DNA of 64,000 nt. It comes from Celoporthe dispersa (taxonomy: Eukaryota > Ascomycota > Sordariomycetes > Diaporthales > Cryphonectriaceae). The stretch lies in contig WAID01000005.1 of assembly GCA_016584495.1 (NCBI GenBank), positions 372,501 through 436,500 of the forward strand, read 5' to 3'. The notes below the pieces were generated by a model, which was not told where the DNA came from, made no database searches, and saw nothing but the letters and a program-made list of their open reading frames with translations. A program made the position numbers and the translations under genes. This document shows, in pieces, positions 32,871 to 43,783 of the stretch (position 1 is its first letter; each line of letters starts with the position of its first letter).

Positions 32871-34903
32871 CTAAGAGTACTCTATCCTGAGCTCCCTCCT
32901 GGCCTCTGTCGCCAGGTCTAAGAGATGTGCTCTACTCTCTCTCGAGAAGACGTGCAAGTAAGCTACGAACTTATTCACACCGGTCGAGGGATGGGGCACC
33001 TTATCGCCCTTCTTGGCGAACGTGAGATGCTTGGACAGATGCTTAGCGATGTCCGGTCGCCTTAGTGCTAATTCCTCCGTTACGTTGCCTGATTCCCAGA
33101 TACCCATCTTTGGCTCGTCAAAGGCGGCCAGAACCCATACCTTATCGGCATGGTACTGAGCGCCGCCGCGGTATGGCTGGGACAGGGCACGGGCCCGATC
33201 CGAGGCATTGCGCAGTTTGGTAATAAGTAGCAGGGCCCAGTAGTCGACGCCCCATGTGGTCTTGATGATATCGCAGGTGTCGAGCCCCGGGGGGCGGGTA
33301 TTGATCTCAACAAGCCAGGATACTGCAGGCTTGCTGTTGCCAGTCTGGCGAAATGCCATTTCGGGAACGCCAGACGCTTTAAAGCGCCATTCCATCGTCG
33401 AGTTATCGACACGGGCTTCGCAGTGGTAGATGCCGTTACGGAAGCCAAGCCGCGTAATGCTTTGCAGGACGGAACTATAGACGGCTTGCTGTTCGGCCTC
33501 GGGCAGTTGGGATGGGAGTAGGTAATCTAGTTCACCGAAGGAATCTGACCCGTTCTCTGCGCTCTTAGGGTTCTCGTCACCGATTTCTGTTCTATATTAG
33601 CCTTTGCGAACGATAATGATAGAGGAAAATGCACACCCCAGAAAAGCACCTCGCCATCATACATAACGAAGTTAATATCGACTTCTGGGCCATCACAGTA
33701 ATGCTCCATCACGAACTCAGTGCCGTGTCTATCGGATCTCATCTGAGGAGCAGCCTCCTCCAGCTGCTGAATATCGTCAACCTTAAAAACAAGCTCTGAA
33801 GCCCAGCCTCGGCAAGGCTTGATGATAATAGGCCACGGCACGTTTTCTGTCTTCGCAATACGTAGTGCCTCTTGCACGTTTGACGCTACAAAGGACTTCC
33901 GGCCTTCAAAGATACTCGTCTTGAACTTGTTCGTAGCGATTTCATAAGCAGAGGTGGGCTCGCAAGGCAAGCCCAGCTCTTCCGCGGCGGTGGAGACAGC
34001 GACATGGTAGCTTTCATAGGTGGTGACGATCCCGTCGATTGGCAGGCCGGACTCTTGAGCGTATTGCTTAACAGCAGCGACAATCCTTGCCGGAAACCCG
34101 GCATCATATCCGCACACCACAGGGATAAACGCCTTGCACCAGTGGGCGAATTCGGGACGCCGCTGAAGATCGTGACCTTCGACTGCCAGGACGACGATAT
34201 CAATCCCTAGCGATTCCCCGGCTTCGTACAGTTGCGCTGAACAAGCTCCTTCAAACGGAAACGTCTCCCCGCCCTCGACGATGACTATGGTCTGCCGCTC
34301 CAGACCAGCGGCTAGGAGAGGCATACACAACCGGTTGTCCAGTTCCTTCTCGAGAAGAGCGAAGACCTCCTCAGTGCCCGTGCTTGAATCATTGCGTAGG
34401 CAAATAGCACCGGCAGAGCCTTTGAGGAGGGCAACGAGACTCGTCGACGTAGTCCACTCTTCATTGGTGAAAAGCTGGAGAGGCTGTGCGAGCGCCATTG
34501 TTCTCTCGACATGCTCGACGTCGTGCATGCGTTCGGGAATAATGTCCGAGCGTATGATGTTGCCATTTCCTCGCGGAGCTACCAGCTTGACAGCCCGAGG
34601 AGCTGTGATGCTCGCCTCTAGCGTTTCAAGAAGGAACTCAAATTTGAGACGTCCGAGATCGCTAGACTGAATTTCGCTTCCGCTTCCGCTTCCACTTCCT
34701 CCGTCTGGCTGCAGAGAGATGCGCAAGCCAGCATCGCGCAGTGTGAAAGTAGCAGGTGCTTCAATCGGCTCGAAGATCACATCCGCTGACTGGAACGATC
34801 GCTGCCCAGCGGCCGCCTTGGACGACTCGTCGATAACTTTACATGAGACCTTCCACGATGCTTCAGGCCCATTGGCATGCTGAACAATAATCTGAACACT
34901 CAT
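32871..34903 (-). CDS. ATP-grasp ligase, carnosine-synthase-like
   Basis: Two exons, 34903-33637 and 33586-32871, joined over a 50-bp intron (GTGTGC...AACAG), give 660 residues. The start MSVQIIVQH at 34903 is preferred to the upstream-open frame because that extension overlaps a foldback element. The ATP-grasp core is recognisable: PWPIIIKPCRGWASELVFKV (nucleotide-binding strand and loop), FVMEHYCDGPEVDINFV, VLFWEIGDENPK across the splice, and WLVEINTRPPG with the metal-binding Glu-x-Asn. The layout resembles carnosine synthase and other ATP-grasp amino-acid ligases, which join a carboxylate to an amine via an acyl phosphate. The substrate is unknown. The gene is intact and could belong to a small peptide pathway. 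Confidence 0.85.
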
Positions 34904-35092
34904 GGTTTTCGAGACGATGAATAATGGGTGGAAAAAGGTCGGTGAAAGGGGGCACAGTTGCGCGAGAGGAGACCGTAGTAGGGTGTAATAAGTATGAAAA
35001 GCGGGTAAAACGGAATGGTTACCGTTTTGACGGCAGGTTCTCAAAACACCCCTTCTTTGACAAAGTGGGGCAAGCTTACCTTTTTCGCCCCA

Positions 35093-35421
35093 CTGTCCGT
35101 TGCAATCCCAGGCTGCAGTGGTGATTTTGCTTGGCACGGACCAGCAGTTGACCCGTGCAAAGCGGAAACTGCTATTTCAGCAAAACGCAGCCTGAGCTTG
35201 CAACAGACAGAAAAAACAACCAATCTTCAATTTTCAATCCATTTATTTGAAATTAGTATCAAAGAAAAGGGCTGACTGTAAGGAATTCAAAAATGTAACA
35301 TTTATATACTTATCTACATATTGAGTGCTAACAGATAAGATTTTGTCTCAAAAAACACTTTGCTAAAGGTCCGTGCCAAGCGGACTTTGGCTTGGTCGCA
35401 GCCTGGGCTTGCAACGGACAG
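35093..35421. mobile_element. Small foldback element related to 26652-27161
   Basis: Starts CTGTCCGTTGCAA and ends TTGCAACGGACAG, sharing termini and the GCTTGGCACGG sub-terminal motif with the 510-bp element. An internal copy of the end (CAACAGACAG at 35201-35210) suggests a nested or duplicated terminus. Non-coding. Confidence 0.75.
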
Positions 35422-36203
35422 CAGTAAAGATGCATCTGTTTGTAGTACTTTTATGCATGTCATGCCAACATCCGCATAACAAGCCACGTCTTACTCTGTA
35501 CCATCCCTAATATTGTCTGGTCTTGAATTTAGTGTGTATGTAGAATTTTAACTGAGCTCTGCTTACGTGACCCTACCATAGTACGCTATCCTAGCTAACG
35601 TATATAGCAAGCGGGGTTCCCGGTCCAATTTCTGACGAGACTTACTTCACGCTGTCGTTTAACCCCGCACTGCAGATTGAACCTACCTCGAACCACATGG
35701 ATAACTATGACAGAAGTCTACCGTATCGGATTCACGCCGCTATTAGGAGGCAATACGGGCGTTAGGGATGTGCCGTACCGGGTCAAGTACGTGGAGGTCC
35801 GCCCGATTATAGATGACGCAACTGACGCAGCGCCAGCATCATCTTCGTGCACGGCCTTAGGGGACACCCGAGATCCACATGGGAGGCGAGCCAGGCAGCG
35901 CACAGCAACGACACCGAAAGCGCGACGTCGCCCAGGAAGCCACCAGGCAAATCCCAGCTTATCAAATCCCTCTTCAGATCAAAAAAATCGCTACCGGCTG
36001 CCAACGAAACGGGTGGGGAGCTGCCCGCCAAGGTATTCTGGCCCGATGACTACCTTGTCAAGGACCTACCCGACGCGAGAGTATGGACATACGGGTACAA
36101 CGCGGATGTGATTGCAGGCCTATTTCAGGCAAACAACAAGGACAGCGTGTCGCAGCACGGACGGAACCTTGCGGCGCAGCTTGAAAGAGATCTTGAGAAT
36201 GAG

Positions 36204-36253
36204 GCGAGTCCAGGATAGATGCCCTCGTGATGGCTAGGCTAACAACATGCCAG
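36204..36253 (+). other. GC-AG intron
   Basis: The exon boundary GAG|GCGAGT...CATGCCAG|GAT is required to join DLENE to DPIIFVAHSLGG. The donor is GC instead of GT, with the rest of the site consensus. A branch-like GGCTAAC lies 13 bp before the acceptor. Confidence 0.75.
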
Positions 36254-37698
36254 GATCCGATTATATTCGTAGCGCACAGCCTCGGCGGCATTATTGTAAA
36301 GGATGTATGTCCAGCCGCAGCCCTCTGAGCCCTTCTCCAGGATACTGATATCCATTCTAGGCCCTACACAGATCCGAACCATGTCGCCAGCGAACGAGGC
36401 TGATTGTCTTCCTCGGTACACCTCATCGAGGAAGCCAGTACGCGGGATGGGGCGAGATCGCATCGAATCTAGCTCGCCTGGCCTTACAAGACATGAACAA
36501 GGATATAATCAGGACGCTCAAGGTGGACGGCGAAGTTCTGGATAATATTCACGAAACGTTTATAAATATTGCAGATACAAAGCGCATTCAGGTTCACTCG
36601 TTCCGGGAGGGACGCGGCTTTGCGGGCATAAAGGGATTAGACAAGAAGGTGAATATATCTTTCATCTTTTATTTATTTGCTTACACTAATGAGTTAATAT
36701 AACTAGGTTGTGGGTGACTTCTCTTCGTCGCTAGGCCTTCCAGGAACTTTAGAAACAGTGGAGACTATTGATGCAGACCATATGCAGATGGCCAGATGCG
36801 ATAGCACAAGCGATATACGATACCGTACTCTTCTTAGCGTTCTTAAGAAACATATAAGAAGCATGCCGAACGAAGCCGGAGCCGGAGCCGAGATAGATAT
36901 CTCTGTATCATCGCCTGCGAGAACTCAGCCGATGATAGCCGCAGGTAGAGTGACCGAAAAGCTTGGTGGTTAGTTTAAAAAAACTTGTACTATATCGCAT
37001 GGCAGCTGCTGATTATATTACAGCCAGTACTACCTTGCCTCGCTATTATCTCCCACTTCGCGAGAATACAAGATTCGTCGGCCGAGACAGATTGCTTGAT
37101 TCGCTTAGACAGAATTTCCTTGACCGGAAGTTCCTAAAGCTTGCGCTTGTAGGTCTGGGCGGCATTGGCAAGACGCAAGTTGCTCTTCAGTTTGCACGCT
37201 GGGTCCAGCAGACCAAGCCAGAGTACTCCATTTTCTGGGTATCGGCATTAAGCAGTGAAGCCTTTGAGCAAGCGTATGTCGCCATCGCAAGTCAGCTCCC
37301 CGAGCAAGCAAGGAATGGGGACGACGACCCGAAAAGGGTGGTCCAGCAATACCTAAGCTCAGGAACAGCCGGGCCATGGCTTCTCATCATAGACAATGCA
37401 GATGATGAGGATATACTTTGGGGGTCCCCAGATGCGCCAGACAGTCTATATGAATACCTTCCAGAGAGCACGAACGGCATCACCTTGTTTACGACACGTT
37501 TCAGAAAGGTGGCGGTCGGGATCGGTGCCGAGGCCATCGACATAGACCAGATGAACGTGGATGAAGCAACAAATCTCATGAGAAGGTGGCTACCCCAAGA
37601 GAACTTGAACACCATAGAAGTGCAAGAGCTGCTGGAAGAGCTCACATACCTTCCACTAGCGATCACGCAGGCAGCAGCATACCTGAAAACGAATCAGG

Positions 37699-37989
37699 TG
37701 TGGTAGAGGCCTTGGGGGGTCCCGTTTACTGTGGACCCACCGCCTCTGGTAAATGAGGCTATTCACAGAAAGGCTGGCCATTCACTTACCACACCTATTC
37801 ATTGGTGTGGGGCCAGCCAGCCAGTGACTCACGGTATTGCCAACCAAGTGAGTCACGGAGTTGCTGTCCCAATCGGGACTAGCGCCACCCAGGCCTTTCT
37901 ATATAGCCATGCCTTTTGCACCTAGCAATAGTTGAACAATTCATCGTTCCTTCCTACCATTTGCAGTACCCCCATGTGTGTCTTCCGCA
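37699..37989 (-). repeat. LTR2-family solo LTR with 5-bp duplication
   Basis: 291 bp with TG...CA ends (TGTGGTAGAGGCC to GTCTTCCGCA), flanked by TCAGG at 37694-37698 and 37990-37994. Matches 21986-22254 in reverse. No internal region of this family is present in the window. Confidence 0.85.
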
Positions 37990-39200
37990 TCAGGCATCGA
38001 TTGCAGACTATCTGAGCCTGCTGCGAGGCACAGAGGAAAATATGATCAAGCTATTGAGCCGCGAGTTTCAGGACGCTAGTCGAGACAAAGCATCGCATAA
38101 TGCCGTGGCGACAACCTGGCTTGTATCCTTCGAGCAGATACGCAGATGTGACCATACTGCTGCTGATCTGCTAGCGTTCATATCCTGCATCGAGCCAAAG
38201 GCAATACCGCGCTCTCTCTTACCTGACCCCGAGTCAGAAGAGACTGTCAATGCTATCGGCATACTATGTGGGTATGCCTTTTTGATCAAGCGGGAAGATT
38301 GGGCCCTTGACATGCACAGCTTAGTGCACCTGGCAACACGATCATGGGTGGCAAAGCAAGGCTCAACAGCACAAACTCAAGAGACAACAATTTGTTATCT
38401 ACAGGAAATTTTCCCATCTAATGATTTCTCAAACCGACATCTGTGGAGGGTGTACCTGCCACATGCTCTGAAGTTACTTCAAGACAGTGAAGACTTGGAT
38501 TCAGAGAAAGCAGCTGACTTGTATAATTCTATTGGCCAATGTCTACAAGAGGATGGGCGGATCAAAGAAACTGTGGCATGTTTCACAGAATGCCTCTTAT
38601 GGAGGGAGAGTCACTTGCCCGAAGAAACCCACCCTGATCGACTTGTATCACAGCATGAGCTTGCATCAGCCTATCGAGCAAATGGGCAGGTGAAGGAGGC
38701 TATTGATCTGCTGGAGCATGTGGTGAAGATCCGGGAAGCAACACTTGACAAAACTCACCCTAATCGACTTGCATCACAGCATGAGCTTGCATCAACCTAT
38801 CGAGCAAATGGGCAGGTGAAGGAGGCTATTGATCTGCTGGAGCATGTGGTGAAGATTCAGGAAGCAACACTTGACAAAACTCACCCTTCTCGACTTGCAT
38901 CACAGCATGAGCTTGCATCAGCCTATCGAGCAAATGGGCAGGTGAAGGAAGCTATTGATCTGCTGGAGCATGTGGTGAAGATTGAGGAAGCAACACTTGA
39001 CAAAACTCACCCTGATCGACTTGCATCACAGCATATGCTTGCATCAGCCTATCAAGCAAATGGGCAGGTGAAGAAGGCTATTGATCTGCTGGAGCATGTA
39101 GTGAAGATCCGGGAAGCAACACTTGACAAAACTCACCCTTCTCGACTTGCATCACAGCACACGCTTGCAGACCTTATCAGGCAAATGAGCAAGGGGGACA

Positions 39201-39322
39201 GCTCATATCGCGCACCCATGCCCAGGCCAGAGTAGATAGCTTTCTACAACACATCAACACCAACATTCAGAACAGTGACTTTCACAATCTTTCCGCACGT
39301 TCGTACAGAGCCTAGCTAACAA
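39201..39322 (+). repeat. Truncated LTR1 copy i
   Basis: Starts at AGCTCATATCGCGC, the foldback apex, exactly as copy e does, and ends GCCTAGCTAACA. It directly abuts the broken sixth TPR unit of the hydrolase NLR. Confidence 0.75.
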
Positions 39323-39627
39323 CAACAACACTTCTTCGCTTCGGCGATCAATATCCTCGCCCACTGGCGATACGACGCTCGGCCCTAAGCCTACAACACC
39401 CGAGGCCTTGCCTCTTTTCCTTTTCCCTAGTTTCTGCTCGCATGCGGAAGCGAGGGAGGGACCATGTAGACGGCCTAGCCGTCGCTGTCGATAGACTTTG
39501 AGTCGCTGGATAGGTCGTGGATTGTGTGTGTATATATATACATGTATAGTTCTGGCCCTAGCTCAGCGCACCTTATACCCCTCGAGAGGTTTTCGGATAG
39601 GCTAGTTACACTTCCTTTCGCCTGGCG
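39323..39627. other. No gene seen
   Basis: Holds a TA-rich microsatellite (TGTGTGTGTATATATATACA near 39520-39545) between LTR1 copy i and hypothetical copy 2. No domain or structured repeat otherwise. Confidence 0.4.
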
Positions 39628-40281
39628 TTAAATAAAATAAAAAAGCAAACAAACAACTTCTGCCTGCTTAAGACGCCCTGGAGAGGAATGCGGCCTGCGA
39701 GCATTGTGCATGCCAACAACTTTCCGGGACGCCGCCGCGGACTTCCGGGACTTTCGGGACTGGGAGGCGTCATGACCCGAGGCTGAAGGCTGTCGTTTAG
39801 CCGCAGTTCTGAGGCGGCTTGACTGTACGGGAGCAGGTGCTTTGCGGCGCTTGCGGGGTGGACAGATGTCCTTCCCGCCCTCCTCGCCCTTTCCGGCCTC
39901 CCTGCCCTCTATCGCCACAGCATTGTGACGCAGAGAATCTAACAGGTATCGAGGGCTACTCTGATCAAGGGGATGGTATGAAGCCTGTCCCCCACCCCCT
40001 CCCCTCAACAGCGTGAGGACTGCTACCACCTAGAGCCGAGGTGGGAAGGGCTCCAGGCGTACCCGTCACTTGGTCTGCTTCTGGTCCGTCCAGGGCCAGG
40101 TGAGAGCTCATTATCGCTATTACCTCCCGCCCTGCGGAAAAGAGCGCCACCCGCTCACCTGAGGCATGCTGCCATTTGATCGCCGCGACGGGTGTAGAAG
40201 ACGGCTCGGGCTGGGTAGTAGCAGCTTCTTGTAGGGCCTATCCTCACCGGTCAAATCGTGAAGGTCCTCATCAGAGCAGCA
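39628..40281 (-). pseudogene. Hypothetical dispersed-family gene, copy 2 (3' truncated)
   Basis: Related to 10326-11300: FERVVHSLCCSDEDLHDLTG near 40300-40240 and the basic block RQPSASGHDASQSRKSRKSA match copy 1, with a longer linker between. The frame 40029-39628 ends abruptly after PGRLKQAE in AT-rich sequence (39628-39660), where copy 1 continues with its helical and acidic tail. It appears cut off by an insertion or deletion. Function unknown. Confidence 0.45.
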
Positions 40282-40572
40282 AAGGCTGTGTACTACACGT
40301 TCAAAGGCATCATCTGTTGGGGACGGCCGGTCCTTCGTTCCTGTCCTTGCTGGATCGGTGGCTCGTACATATCCATCATTGTAGGATCATCACGATCCAC
40401 ACCTCTAACCCTAAGCATTGATTACTTAAGTATATAAGCATAGCCAGGTTGTAAATGTTGGATCGGACAATTGGTGTTCCAGCTCCGCTGTTGCATGTGA
40501 CCTGTTTTGTGTGCATGTCGGATGGGTTATAGAATACTTTTGGTGCGCTTGAAGTTTTCCTTTCCAATTCTT

Positions 40573-40690
40573 GATCCGAAGTCTAGGGTTACTATACTTT
40601 TGTAAGTCTAGAGTAACTATGCATTGCTTAGGGTATGTGTAGGGTAATTATACATTTCTCAAAGCATGAGTCTAGGGTAACTACACATCT
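40573..40690. repeat. Degenerate tandem repeats, TCTAGGGTAACTA core
   Basis: Four imperfect copies of a 25-37 bp unit centred on TAGGGT(A/T)A followed by CTATAC or CTACAC. They lie just upstream of the LINE fragment. The TTAGGG resemblance is partial and not in an array. Confidence 0.55.
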
Positions 40691-40710
40691 TGCTTCTCCC
40701 TTCTTGATCC

Positions 40711-41982
40711 GAACTCCGGCCCCTCGCTTTCATCGAACGCACAGTCTCTTGCGGAGGACGTGAGGAAAGTGCTGGCTTGGGGAGAGAGAAACAAAGTCTA
40801 TTTCGCTCCGGAGAAATGCGAGCTTCAGCATTTTTCGCACGCTGCAGGCGCGGATAACCCTCGGTTTTTGTCAACTCTACCTGGACAGTCCACCCTACAG
40901 GGTGGCGCAGCGCCGGAGCACATAAGCTGAGCAACACTAAGCAGCCTGCTCTGCGCTAGCTTGGTGTCTACTTTGATCGCCGCTTCACATTTCGAAGGCA
41001 CGTCCAAGAACGATGTGCCAGGGCAACCAGACTGGCCCAACACCTGCGCAGCCTCACAAACACGATCAGAGGCCTGCCTGCGGCGTGCAACGCCTCTCTT
41101 TCCTTTTCGCCAGAACGAAAAGTGCTATACGCACCGGAGCACCGCTCTGGTTGCCGTTCGGATCCCACCGCCCATCTCTCCAAGGCCAAGACGGCCAGAG
41201 CCTTTGCTGAGTGGTGGAAGCAGCGAGGACCAAACGATCTTACTGCCTTTACAGACGGCTCGAAGGGGAAGGACGGCCTAGAATACGGTTATGCTGTCTT
41301 CAGAGGATGTGGAAAGCAGCCAGTTTCAACAGGCTGCCGCTCGTTACACGAACACTCAGAGGTATTCGGTTCAGAAGCGCTGGGCGCGCTACGGGGAGCT
41401 CAAGCAGCGGTCCAACTAGCGGAACCTCGTGATACTATCACAGTATACCTCGACAATACTGCTGTCCTCAAAGGGCTAGCTGCCGCGCAGCTACCAGCCT
41501 TTTCGCAAAGCATCTTTGCCACCTTTCGAGAGATGGCGATTTCTCGTCCTATTCAGACCCGATGGTCACCGAGACACATAGGCATTCACGGCAACGAGAC
41601 AGCAGACCGTCTAGCAAATCAGGGACAGGCAGAGGACAGAGATTCCCTCTCTGTTCCTACTATATCGGGCTTGAAAAGATTCTGCCACGCTCAGCTGGCT
41701 ACCTTCGAAGTAGGGGAATGGGATCGAGCCAGTGCCTCCCTTTCCAAATGGTACCGGTCCTGGGGCCTCGCCCCGAGCAGGCGGATGCCACCTGAGCTGG
41801 AGCTTCAGAGGCCCTTGCTACATCACTTCCTAGCTATTCGGACAGGCCATGGCGACTTCAAATGGTATCATCAGAAATGGGGCCATAAGGATGCTTCGCT
41901 GCAATGCAAATGCGGCAAAGACAAGTCACAGGACCATATACTTATTTCCTTGTCCGAGACCGGCATAGCCTTAAACGCGTAG
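40711..41982 (+). mobile_element. 5'-truncated LINE remnant, RT end and RNase H
   Basis: At 40712-41120, frames broken by stops encode the C-terminal part of a non-LTR reverse transcriptase (LAEDVRKVLAWGERNKVYFA). At 41122-41982 the RNase H domain is largely open, with its four acidic positions: FTDGSK, SEVFGSEALGAL, YLDNTAVLKG and HGNETADRLA. A Cys-rich tail (CKCGKDKSQDH) follows. The order matches Tad1-type fungal LINEs. It ends about 20 bp from the stop of the oppositely oriented acyltransferase gene. Not functional. Confidence 0.8.
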
Positions 41983-42001
41983 ATGCGTTCTTTTGGGTTC
42001 G

Positions 42002-43783
42002 TTACCTAGCTACAGCAAACTTGTTCCACAGCGGCTCATGCAATAGTCTGTCCAAGCAATTCTCTTCCACACCAATGAGAACCTCGAGTCCACCTTCCGG
42101 TGGGCTTGGGAATGTGACCTGGAGTCCGTTGATCACCCCAACATCGGGACATCTCATTGCCTGAACCTTCTCGCCCAGAGCCTTTCCCCAGTTAACATTA
42201 TAGATATGAAACTCAACCCACTGTATATCTCAATTAGCCATATGAGGTATCAAGAATACTATATTGGCATGATAGCATCTCAAATAGTTAAGTAGGGATG
42301 AAATTGTTGGAGGACTTTACACGCAGGCGCAGACATCTCTTATGAAATTGGTCATCGTCTTCACCGAATTTAGAGAAGCTGATTGCGAGGCCATGGAGCG
42401 GGGAAAAGGGTAGGTAAATGCAGAACGTTGTAAGAGACGATACTCACCGATGTTTGGACGCAGTTGTAGCCCGGGACGTCAGTAAAGGCTTTGGGAAGAA
42501 TCCGATTCACGTCATCCAACTTATCAACCAGGGCGACCACATCATCAGTCCACTCCTTATCGGCTCTGGCGATAGACTTTCGAATTTGCACAGCAATGTC
42601 TGCCAGTTTGCCTGTCAACATCTTGCGGATAGGCATCTCCACGCCTACATACTCCAGGAAACATCCTTGGGTTTGTGGATGCACCGGTGGATTTGTTCTT
42701 AAGCGCCCGTCAATAGCCAGGGCGAAGGCTGAGACAGGATCAGCATCGCCAAGCGACTCGATCGGGTTCTGGACTGCCATGACGGTCCGCCAGAGAAGGG
42801 CGGAGAGGGCGTCATTGGTAGAGACGTATTTGGGATCGGTTGGAGATGGATTAGTAGCATTGCTTGGTGCAGCCTCGGCCTTCAGAGCATCAAGGGCCTT
42901 CCGGGAAAAGTAAAACACTTGGCCACGGTGTGTATCGGACAACATTTTCGGTGGTGCACCTTCTGGGGTGACTATCCAATGACAATTAGTTTCAAGCATA
43001 TTGAGACTAGAGGAAAAGTAGCAGCAGGGGCAGATTGAGACTTACAAGGCAAGATAAGATATTCAGGATGGTTTTCCGCCTGTCCGGCATTATGCCCAGA
43101 AGCCTTTTTGATCTGAGCCCTATGATCGAAAATTTCATCGGGAAGACAGATAGGATGCAGAATTGCTTCACCTTGCGCTCTTCTGCATTCTTCTGCCCAT
43201 ACTTGGCTCCAGGTATAGTATGTCACGCTGTCTCCAAATTGGTGGAAAAGGTTCCATCCCAAGATAACGCCGCCTTGTATGAAATTGAGTTGAACCAGCG
43301 AGAGGGGAAGCCTGTCCCCAAGTACAGGCCAGACCGAGCGTCGACAGACTTTGGCCGCCTCGAAAGCCGAGACGGGAAAGTTCTTAGATTTGAGCTCAGC
43401 GAATGTCATTGGAAATGCCCCATCTGCACGCAAATCCTTGACTGTGATCGCCTCGATATCGCCCTCGAGTATCTTCTGCAGCTTGAGCACGCCGGGTTCT
43501 ACAAACCACTCATCAGCCAAAGAACATGAGACAAGACACCGCTTCTCCCAAGTATAGCAACGGAGTGAAACAAGACGGGCATCTACACACGCTCAACTTC
43601 GGGAGCTGGTACGGCCTCGCATCCCATAGCCGGCAATCGTTGCTTGGCGGCATCGAAGCCAGTCCTGAAAATCCTGGAGATCTCGTCGATGTCATAGTTG
43701 TCAGGGAGCTGAAATGGGAAGACGTAGCGAAGCCAGCCCTTTGGGCCAATGCGCTCTAGGTGTGTCGGGCCTTCCATGTTCAC
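42002..43783 (-). CDS. BAHD-like (trichothecene 3-O-acetyltransferase type) acyltransferase
   Basis: Four exons: about 43783-43590, about 43505-43046, 42971-42448 and 42220-42002. The intron 2 and 3 boundaries are clear (GTAAGT...GGATAG; GTGAGT...ATACAG, the latter 227 bp); intron 1 is less certain. The catalytic HxxxD motif is present (GWNLFHQFGD). The C-terminal region has NVNWGKALG in place of DFGWG and ends with a family-like GGLEVLIGVEE and LLHEPLWNKFA. Such enzymes transfer acyl groups from acyl-CoA to hydroxyls or amines, typically in secondary metabolism. No lesion was found. The 3' end abuts the LINE remnant. Confidence 0.85.

Larger units (their letters stand above)
35707..39200 (+). 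pseudogene. Alpha/beta-hydrolase-NB-ARC-TPR NLR, split by a solo LTR
   Basis: Exons 35707-35786, 35831-36203, 36254-36304, 36361-36648, 36707-36968 and 37006 onward join in phase. The N-terminal serine-hydrolase domain (DUF676/LipA-like) has IIFVHGLRGH, nucleophile motif FVAHSLGGII and FLGTPHRGS. Intron 2 is GC-AG (GCGAGT donor). NB-ARC has Walker A GLGGIGKT and Walker B WLLIIDNADD. A 291-bp LTR2 copy with TCAGG duplications interrupts it after YLPLAITQAAAYLKTNQ; with LTR and one duplication set aside (296 bp) the frame continues to the tail. Five near-identical 42-residue TPR units follow, and a sixth is truncated where an LTR1 half begins at 39201. ATG 35707 is chosen over 35677 for its MTEVYRIGF match to family starts. 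Confidence 0.85.

Noticed and set aside
35787..35840. Apparent 1-bp frameshift before IIFVHGLRGH in the hydrolase NLR
   Set aside because: A 44-bp intron at 35787-35830 with GTACGT, CTGAC and GCAG restores the frame without any lesion.
40573..40690. TAGGGTTA-like units as telomeric repeats
   Set aside because: The units are 25-37 bp, degenerate and lack consecutive TTAGGG copies.
42000..42164. Continuation of the LINE frame past 41982
   Set aside because: This sequence is the last exon of the acyltransferase on the other strand, with clear family motifs.
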